DNA of 64,000 nt from Albugo candida (Eukaryota; Oomycota; Peronosporomycetes; Albuginales; Albuginaceae). The stretch spans positions 1-64,000 of the forward strand of contig CAJNAR010000035.1 of the NCBI GenBank assembly GCA_905220665.1, written 5' to 3'. The notes under the pieces were generated by a model. The model searched no databases. It was not told the origin of the DNA and worked only from the letters and a program-made list of their open reading frames with translations. This document shows, piece after piece, positions 46,735-56,300 of this stretch; the stretch's first letter is position 1, and the number at the start of each line of letters is the position of its first letter. The translations under genes and the position numbers were made by a program.

Positions 46735-46787
46735 TGGGTAAAATTGACGATTGACGCGATTCCTTGCCACCCAATCACTTGCGCAAA
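46735..46787. promoter_or_regulatory. 53-bp bidirectional promoter, ZRANB2 / uL1m
   Basis: Only 53 bases lie between two divergent ATGs, with no room for separate core promoters. Transcription starts may overlap the opposite 5' end. No TATA box is visible. Confidence 0.55.
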
Positions 46788-47881
46788 ATGCTTACATCCT
46801 TTTGGAGAGCTTCTCATCGAATTCGCTCGTACTCGGTGCAAAAACATGCGTTACGGAAATCCGCAGAGAGTATACCTCACTTTGCGCTGGCCTTACAACC
46901 TCAGCAGACAGCATCGAAGGTGCTGTACCCTTTTCGACTCGAAACTTGTACACACCTGAAGCTTTATTTGATCAGGCAAAATTGAATGTGTTGGAAGCGA
47001 TTGTGCAAAGTAAAGAAAAAGCAAAGTGCAAGTTTGATGAGGTAGAGACTTTGGATGGGTTCCGTACATTGTTACCCTTTCAAACTCGCAGACAGTTGAG
47101 TTGGCAATTCAGTTGGGAGTGGACCCAAGGAAACCCAATCAGAACGTCCGCGGAGTTGTGAGTCTTCCATTCGGCACTGGAAAGCCTGTACGTGTAGCCG
47201 TATTTGCACGGGGAACGAAAGCAGGCACGTGGCATACATAATTAGTACTTTTGCAACTGGATATCTGAATTGAAATGTATCACAGAGGAAGCGAGAAATG
47301 CAGGTGCTTCGATCGTTGGAGCCGAGGATCTTATCGAGATAGTGCAAAGCGGAAAATTAGAGTTTGATCGATGTATCGCCACACCCGATTTGATGTCTCT
47401 TGTGGGCCGTGTTGCAAGAGTAAATACCTTGATTTGATGCTATATTTATTCGGCTGCTGACGCTGATATTTTCGTGTAGATTCTTGGTCCACGTGGACTA
47501 ATGCCAAATCCCAAATTGGGCACACTCACATTGGACGTGGTCAACGCTGTACATGCTGCGAAAAGCGGCCAGGCTGAGTACCGAGCAGAGAAGAATGGGA
47601 TCGTACATGCGGGAATTGGCAAAGTTTCATTCACAGAAGACGCCTTACTCGGTAATATCCAAAGTTTCATGCTCGCCATTAGTGATGCCAAGCCAGAGGG
47701 ACTCAAGGGGAAATACATCAAGGTACATTTTCATTCAGCGGTGAAAATGTTTTTGTTAAAATCATAAATGCTGAAACAGAAAGCGCATTTGAGTTCCACC
47801 ATGGGCCCAAGTTTCGAATTGGACGCTAAATATATCGATCCATCGTCGGCATTTTTTATGAAATTCGACATGCCAAGTTGA
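46788..47881 (+). CDS. Mitochondrial ribosomal protein uL1 (L1), six exons, one GC-AG intron
   Basis: ATG at 46788. The leader [20 protein letters not shown] is a mitochondrial presequence. Introns: 46870-46919 (or an acceptor at 46907), 47042-47091, 47225-47285, 47420-47480 and 47723-47779. Joined motifs follow bacterial L1: [111 protein letters not shown], and finally HLSSTMGP. The third intron keeps frame only with a GC donor (CAG|GCACGT...TATCACAG), giving KA-EEARNAG. uL1 forms the L1 stalk that handles exit-site tRNA. A chloroplast-type origin is unlikely without a plastid. Confidence 0.9.
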
Positions 47882-47953
47882 AGAATTCAATTTATTTGCC
47901 CCCGATCCAGTAACGTACCGCAATGGATAAAATGATGTAATATTTCATTGTAT

Positions 47954-48749
47954 TCAATTTTGTTTCCTACGCTGGAACCCGAACATGCGCGTGATTTTGC
48001 GAACTATCATGACAAACCACGCGTATTGTAGAACGAAGAAAGGCATGCAAGCGTATAAGTAGCGGACATCACATTCCCCTAGAAATCTTGGCACCAAATA
48101 GAGTGTGTTGAACACAATTCGAGAGCAAAAGAAGGAGCTTGCAAATAAGACGGCTGCTACATTGCTGTTCGTAAGGCGGAACCAGTTGTAGAAAATTGTG
48201 CTGATTTCGTTGGTCTGCATCCACACATACGGATTGCCAAGCGTCGAGTCACAAATAGAATTTTCTTGTATGAAAAAGATAATACCCCAAACAACACCTA
48301 AAATATGGTGTAAATAGTCCATAAGACGGGAAAGTCGAAGTTTGACGATATTTTTGATGCCGTCAGACTGAATCATTGCGAGCAGATCCACAATGAAATA
48401 AGATAGCGTGACAGCGATCGAGTTGGTGGTTGTCCAATTCCAATATAATGTGCATACGGCCACAAGCGTGCAGACTCCGCCGTGAATGCCATTCACGATT
48501 AATGTATGGTTTCTACCACTAGATCCTGCTGGTATCAAGTAGATGCAGCATGTCCAAATAAGAAGCCATAACACTGACAAAATTGTGAGATCCTGAAAAC
48601 GATCTTTTTCGAGCTTTGTATTCAGTTTTTCCATTAGGATTTTTATGCTTTCCGATCTCGATCGAGTTGTGGCCAATCAAATCAAACATACTTTTGATCG
48701 ACAGACCTGTGTACGTACTGTTTTGAACACCAATTGAGGGAGGCTCCAT
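47954..48749 (-). CDS. TLC-domain multi-pass membrane protein
   Basis: About 225-240 residues with six or so hydrophobic helices (LTILSVLWLLIWTCCIYLIP, GVCTLVAVCTLYWNW, ILGVVWGIIFF, PFFVLQYAWFVMIV). The paired histidines in DYLHHILGVVWG and the layout match the TRAM-LAG1-CLN8 family, closest to TMEM56/TLCD4-like members of ER or plasma membrane that affect lipid or sphingolipid handling. The long frame lacks an ATG at its upstream end. Either translation starts at 48634 (MEKLNTKLEKDRF), or a first exon begins at the ATG at 48749 (MEPPSIGVQNST) and is joined by a 67-nt intron at about 48649-48715 that keeps frame. Convergent with uL1m, 72 bases apart. Confidence 0.72.
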
Positions 48750-49120
48750 TCATCTGGCGTTTCCTATCATGTGGACCACTTTCAATACGCAACAGCAAAA
48801 CAGAAATGCTTTACTGAATCGATAAGTCCCCCAAATCAAAGAATAATAACCTATGTGATTGGTTCGCCTATCGTGAGGAGATATACGTACAACGAAATGG
48901 TCGCTTCAAGCTTTGCCGTGAACCAAAATGCTCCCATTTCCTGAGCTAGTGTGACCCACCTCGTAGTAGGATTCTTATCATCTTATTGGTCGAAATGACT
49001 TGTCATTAAGATCAACAAAGCCGCTAAGAAAGATCACAAGCAATACATTTTGACTGAATGATAGCCAGTATATTGAGCGCTAGCGCTTACTCTCAAGACG
49101 CTTGTATGCTTACAAGCCGC
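48750..49120. other. Intergenic region
   Basis: 371 bases between the TLC gene start and the hydrolase stop. It should contain the TLC promoter and the hydrolase 3' end. Nothing nameable seen. Confidence 0.5.
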
Positions 49121-50239
49121 TCAAGCTCGTGTGAGTAGCCATTCAACTATATCACGCGCCACAGCTTCTCGTATTTCCGGAGAATCATTGCAGAGATCGT
49201 GAGCTGCTCCTTTATATCGCAAGAAAGTCTTATCTTCACTTGACGTGCTCTCATGCAGCTTTTCTGATCCTGATATATCACAAACCAAATCTGCAGTTCC
49301 ATGCTGCAGCAAGTAAGGTAAACGAATTTCATGAAATCGACTGCGAATGTACTCGATTCCTGCTAAAATAGCAAGTCCTGTTCCAATCCGAAGTCGACCA
49401 GAGTAAAAGAGCGGATCCATTTTGATCATAGCTTCCACTAGTGCTGCAGAAGCGGCACAAGTCGAACGTCCACGATGAGCTCGAATGACTGGTAATTTAG
49501 GAAAAAATCGGTGCAAGAATTTGCCTATCGATTCAACAATGACACTTGTTTTCGTAGCTTCGTGAATCTGCACCGCGGGGCATAGCAGTACGGCGCCGTC
49601 AATGAGACCATTCTGCATACGGGTGAGCACGTGCAATGCAACAAGACCTCCCAAGGATCTACAAGTGATTCGTTATACGTCTACAACATTATTGCCAAAA
49701 TGAATAGCATCGACGTACATTCCTTCGAGAAAAACCTTTTTACCTTTATATCTGCTTCGAATATCAGTAATGAAAGCAATGACATCTTCTGCGAGATCAT
49801 TGACGCTCTCAAAGTATCCATGACGACCACCACTCCTTCCAAATCCTTCATGATCCAATTTTGCGACGATAAAGTTATTTTCCAGCAATTCTCGGGACAT
49901 GGGATCATTTCGACCACTATGTGAATTAAGACCGTGTAAATACACGACCACGGCCACTGCGTCATTCGGTGAAGGGATATTATTTGGAATCCAAATACGA
50001 TAAAAAATTCGGACCATTTGTTTCCGAGACCGAACACGTTCCATAACTCCAGTAATTTCACTCCCAGCAGCGACATACGTCTTTATAAAATTCAATTCGC
50101 TTTCGGAAAGCGGGAAATGTGACTGTGCATGACGTATGTCGATACCGGGACCAAATTGCAGCCAAAGGTATATCACAACACAAATTATAAACAATAGCAA
50201 ATAGCCAACGAGTTGATAGACATTTAATACTAGCGCCAT
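49121..50239 (-). CDS. Monoacylglycerol lipase-like alpha/beta hydrolase, one intron
   Basis: Exons 49719-50239 and 49121-49658; intron 49659-49718 (60 nt, GTACGT...ACTTGTAG). The ATG at 50239 starts a membrane anchor (VGYLLLFIICVVIYLWL). The hydrolase body has VVVYLHGLNSHSGRND (oxyanion-hole HG), LDHEGFGRSGGRHGY, the nucleophile elbow GISLGG that forms only after splicing, the acid Asp in HGTADLVCD and the catalytic His in KGAAHDLCND: a full Ser-Asp-His triad. Members split monoacylglycerols or lysophospholipids. It is 69 bases downstream of TOR on the same strand. Confidence 0.85.
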
Positions 50240-50308
50240 TGCTACCAACGGGCAATAACAATTTAACCAATAATCACTCCGATAAATAGACTTGTACAAA
50301 GTATACAA

Positions 50309-53300
50309 TCACCAAAATGGACACCACCCGTAATACAGCTGACATAAATTCTCGTGACTGGTCGCTTGTTGAATCAATCGATCGACTTGAACTTGCACAC
50401 TAAGCACTCGTTTCCCATCATCAAAATCACGTCCAGCGAGTTTCTTTTTCACGCGTTCCACAACTGAAAGCGCTTTTGCATTCAATTGAGGAAGCGCAAC
50501 GTCTGTAAACAACGATTGACTGATATTATTTGGATCGTGGATTGTTTCATGCCCTAAATCGTCGCCATTTCCTAACGATTCCACCAAATTCGTTTGAAAT
50601 CCTCCATACAAACTGTCCCCACTCGACGAAAAGCGTCTGTGACGTGTGGGTCCCGCGACAACAGACGGAATGCAATCCTCCCCTGCTGGCATGCCCGCAT
50701 TCTTCGCACTGCTCGTGTCAATGAGTTCATCGTCGACGGGTGTACCTTCATCGACGGGCGAAGGTCTCTGAGACGGAATCAAACTTGTTGGATCATTTGT
50801 CTGTTCGGAAGAGTGGACAGCTTCATGAGGTGGCTGTGGTTCTGCGTGTGATGGCATCGTATCTTTCTTCAGTAAACGCCAATTGATCAGAGGATCGTAC
50901 ACAAATGCTTCGAGCACAGCCATCAAACTATCTCGATTTTCTCGTAGGACACGCATAGACGCTTCACAAGTGTATCGAAAATTCCCTTCAATTCCGCTGA
51001 CTTCCATTGCCTGTGTCAACATCCGCGTCAATCGAAATGGGATCTTCTCAGGGTATTTGTCACGTTCCATAGCGACTTCAAAACAATCGCCAAAATCAAT
51101 GTGAACAATCTTCCCAGAAATCCGATCAAGCATCAAGTTACTTGGATGTCGATCCCCAAGACCAAGAATGTACCCAGCCATCGACATGACAGCCAGAGAT
51201 CGCGTGTAATTGCGTCGACGATCCAACCACACTTCCGAATCTTGGCTCTTTAGCCATAAAACGCGATAAAGATCTTGTCCAGTTGTCTCCCCGAGAGCGT
51301 ACTGAAAAGCTTCGACTTTTTGGAACAGTGGTAATTTGTCATAATCTGGGGCCATTTGTATCATCAGTCGATGCTCCACATTCAGTTGAATCTTACGAGC
51401 TTCTCGATAGTCGCGAATCAATAGATGAAGTGTGTCGCAATTTGGAACCCATCCAATAAGTCCGCTGGTATGCGATAACGGGAGCACAGAGTATCGTTCA
51501 ATGGAGAGATTCCGTTTACTGGTATCATTGTCATTCGCCAGCAGGGTGTTGATGACACCAAACAGCTGCATCACACGTTCATCTTGTCGTAAATCCTCAT
51601 GGCCTTTCAGTAAGAATGGATACACTTTCCCATCACTTCCGTTGATTGTGACTTTGCGAGGACGTTGTTTGGATGTCAATACTGTCACTTTGGAGTCAAA
51701 GGATTGGATGCGTACGATAGGAGCACCTGTTTTGTACGTTCCCGGGACAGCCAGACTTAAACCGTGCACAGAGAGCAGCTTTGGACCCACATTTGCTAAT
51801 TCCAATGTCGACAGATGCGTCAGTTGCTTGCGTATCTTTGAAAAGATATTGTAGTAGATATCCCACGCTTGGTTCAAATCGCCTACGTTCTTGGTCTGCT
51901 CGTATACATTCGTCCAAGCTTTTGCACAACGCAAATCTCGAGCAAACGCCTGGAAGAATGCGACTTCCCGCAGTGTTGGAGCTTCTTCGAGTCCAATGCT
52001 GTCAATCTGTTGATGGAGTGGAGCAAGTTCCGCGATCATCGCTTCGGCGTCGTGATTGTTAAAGTAATGTTTGGACGCTTCTTCCAGTGCGCCATACCAA
52101 AGCTCGTTCCACAGAATAGCGACTCGGATGAGCTCTCGTGACACCATAGCGGCTTCATACACGAGTTTGGGTGAATGACGACGAACTGCAGCGAGAATAC
52201 CTTCAGCAGCCGATTTCCGAGTAGCACTCATCGCCTTGGACGCGACTGTGATCGGGTAAATAAGTGCTTGTGGATGTGCAAAGCCAATACGAACAAGAAG
52301 CTCATGCAACAGTTCATTCATTCGAGGATGCGGCGAATCAATCCGAGCGATCAACTGAGGAATCACATCGAGCCACGTGTCGATAGAAACCTCTTGAAAC
52401 CCAATTGTCATGGTCTCATGCACCTCGATACTGTTTCCGTACGCAAACCAAAGCGTTAACAGTCGCAAGACGTCTTTGGTAAAGTCGTACTGAGTATGTC
52501 CGAATGAAATGGATCGGAAAAACCCTTGGATCGCTGGAGGCGCATACTGCGCGCCTTCGATGAGAGACGCTGGGCCGGGTACGGCAACGGAGCCTGGAAG
52601 TCTTCCCTCGTTGGAATTCTTCTCGTGTGCATCTCCTCGCACAATGACTTCGATCGCTCGGAAATTCATCAGCGCCCATTCTCGCCAGGCTTTGTGGTTT
52701 GTCGGCTCGAGTCGAGTCGCTGTTTCCAAACGACTAAGCACTTGTTCAAAGACCTGATCAAACTGTTTGCCTGGCTCTAAAGACGACATTTGCCATTCGC
52801 TCAGTTGGATATACGCTTGGACACGCAATCGGATCATTTCCTCATCCGATTCATCGCCTTGTTGTTCCAACACATCGATCAAATGGGACATCTGCTTCAA
52901 CGCGACATCCTCACGATTTTCCGCCCATAAATGACGCAAATAGCTCAATGCGACACGAGGATCCGCAGAAGACCCGTCTCCGAAATTGGCAAGCGTATGG
53001 AATCGACGCATCGATGGTCCAGCACTTCGATTCGTATCATTTCCAAGTCCATGTACAGCTGTATTCGTTGTTAGTGTGGTCAAATTGATTGGTAATGGAG
53101 CGTATGGGTCATTTTGTATGCTTCGAATGAATGGTTGAGCACCCACACGCCAAAGCGCTGTCGCTGCCAATTTCAAATGCCCGGCTTTGCTGCAAAGTCG
53201 CGAGTATTTAAGCCAGATATCCAAATCTTCACGAGCATCAAACACCAGCGTTCGCACTAGCATGATATCCTGCCAGACCTCAATATTCCGTTCGACACCG

Positions 53301-56300
53301 AGAATTCGATGTGTCCATATTTTCTGAAGTCGTTCGAGCGCCAATTGTTTGTCGTGTTCCAAAGAGATTGATGGAGTAGAGACAAATGTTTGTCGAATGC
53401 TTTCCTTCTGACGTGAGAGTTCTTTTCCGGTCAGTACGGGAGACAGAATGGATGGACGAACGTTTACGGAGGTCGCCATCGATGACGTCGGTGCTGGATT
53501 CAAAAGTGTGATATCGCCATTACCAGCGGCTGTGAATCGATCCAAATACGCAACGATCTCTTCCAATTCCGTCAGACATTGTAATCGGACAATACTTGGA
53601 GCATACGCACGTGTATAGCTCTCACTCACAAGCGATCGAAGTGTTGGATCCATCGTCTTACGACATGATTTGATCTCATCCATTGCTTCATCCAATTCCA
53701 TATTTCGTATCGCTACAAGCGCTCGGAACATATGTGCTTGGGTCTCTTCCATATCGGAATTGATATATTTTGGTATGGTGTCCCAATTCTGTAAAAGTAA
53801 TGCGACTTGCGCGCCATTACTGCACAGTTCTTTCTTGAGAGCTGGAGGTACATCAAGGAGCGATTTCGACAAAGCACGCGAAGTATCATTCTGGCTTGAG
53901 GTTTCTTCATCAGTCATACCGCTGGGGCTTTCATCATCTTGTCCGTAGATCTTTGTCCATGTTTCCTGGACGTGGTCATTGAGCTTGTTCCATTCACCGA
54001 TGGCGAACAAACACCGCATTTTCCCAAAGATTGCTTCGACGTCATTGGAATGTTGTTGAAGAATACGATCATACGTAGCCAATGCGTCATCCCATCGAAG
54101 TAATTTCTCGTGCCATGAGGCTTTCACTTCGAGGCCTGGAAGATGATCGAGCGCGTACTTGAGGATCCCACGAGCAGCTTCAGGCTGATTCAGCTTGGAA
54201 TTGATGCTAATAAGCGCCTGAATCCCATCCGCAACGGGATTCGTATTGAATTCCAACTCTTTGTAATGCAACGCTTTCGCAAAGGAATGACATTTTTCAG
54301 CTAAAGAGCCTAAAAGTCGAATATCAATTGGAAGCGATTGGTCGTCGTGTTCCATGAATTCCGCCAAATTCAAAAGCGTTTGAAGTATTTCCGATGGAAG
54401 TTGAGCCGATTGGAAAGCTGTTTCAAGCGCTCGAATCAAATTGTCTTGCGTCGGAGAGCTCAAATGTGGCCAAACACTTACAAAAGCGGCATTGAATAGC
54501 TCACGCGCGAGTGGCTGGTACACGGATGCCAGCTCTTTACACGCACGCAACACGGGTGATGGTGATTCACGAAGCAATTCCACAGAGAATGCTCGCATCC
54601 ATTCACTCCAGTCTTCCTTGGTGCTGCATTGTGAAGCTTCCCACGCTTTGATCAGATTCTTCTGATCGCATGGTAAGGTTTTCAGTTCCTCTTGCGCAGA
54701 ATTGGATGTATTTGTGCTCGTGGTGTTGGATGTGACGTTTGTATTGGCGATTCCCGAATTGTTCCCGTGAGCACTGGCACTACCGCCTTCCTTGTTCATA
54801 GTCGTTGCCCACGAAGCGACAGGAAGCGGTTGATGTTTGAGTATTTTGGAGACGAGAAGATCGTATCGATCAAAGATATCTTGTGTCCGAGAAGGTGATG
54901 CCGCCGACGACGATGTTGCTTGTCTTCCGAGAACTTGGGAGATCACAGGCACAAAAATGGCATAATCGTCGCCCATTGTGTACACCATACAACAGAGACA
55001 ATCCATCGCCAAGTAAATGAGTTCCGATTGTGTGGCAATCACACGAGCAAGTGTGTGTATGATTTTGGATGCAAATACGCTGACATTGAGCTTCTTGACA
55101 AGTGATCCCAGCGATCCCAGCGCTTGTTTTCGAGCATTCAAATCAGCTTCACTTTGTATCATTGTCACCAGCGCGGGAATGATTAAATGGAGGTACCCAT
55201 CAAGTAAACGGCCAAGTGAGACTGTGGTTTTGAGCACAAGCAATGTGCGCGGTCGACTGGGTGTATCGCGTTCGCTTCGGATCACTCGTAAGAGTTGAGG
55301 GATGAGATCGGGCAAGTACACTCGGAAGCCTTCACCGAGTGAGATTGCGAGTTTCTTGACGATATTGAGCACTTCCTCCATGTATTCGTCCCAGTACTGA
55401 TGCACAATAGCGAGCATGGCGTTATGGTCCAAATGCGATTGTATTTGTTCCTCTACAATTTCAATGAGATCACAAAGCGCGTCGAATAGGAATTTACGAA
55501 GCGATCGGCTGTTTGCTTTGTCCAAAGTGTACAGAAACGCTGGAATGATTTTGGGTAAATGAGGCTCAATGCGCTTTCGAAGTGTCTTGCAAATGTACAT
55601 GACAGCAACAAATGTTCCCTGGTAATGCACGGAATTGCGTGCTTCCAAGAGAATTCGCGTGAGTGCGTTGACAGCGACGGTGGGAAAGTATTGAGCAGCG
55701 TCATTTCCAATCATCGACGGGAGCAAGTCTTCGGGTGGCACCTCCAACACGACACTGGACGCCTCGTACACGATGCCGTTTTTAATGGTTTTTTGCTTTT
55801 CCTTTTGTGTGTCTTTGCGTTCTCGAGACACAAGAAGGAACGACATATCGAGCAATTCATCATTGCCATCGCTGAGGGCGTTGGGGAGAAATGGGAACGA
55901 CGCAGAGGTCGTAGTGGAATGACTCCAATTGTTTCGATTCCCCTGAGGATAATACATGGTCATGATATCCATCCCCGCTTCTGAGATAGTTTCTGTGAGA
56001 TGATTTGGGTCGTGTGCGCTTCGAATGCGATACTTTAAAGCCGCTGGAAGCTTTCCTTGCTTTTCCAAGTGGAACAAACGCAAATCATATGGATCCAAAG
56101 CACCCAAAATCCCGATCGTGCGTCCAGCTTCCATTCGCAGTGATGCATTGGCATCGCCCGACTTTTGCAGTGCTTGACAAAGAAGATCCAATAGCTCCGG
56201 GTACTCGTGATACGGACGACACACGTAGCCTGTGGAAGAGATCAATTGCCCGAGACTCTTTATTGCGACTTGGAGAATCTGTGCGTTACTCGCTTCTCTC

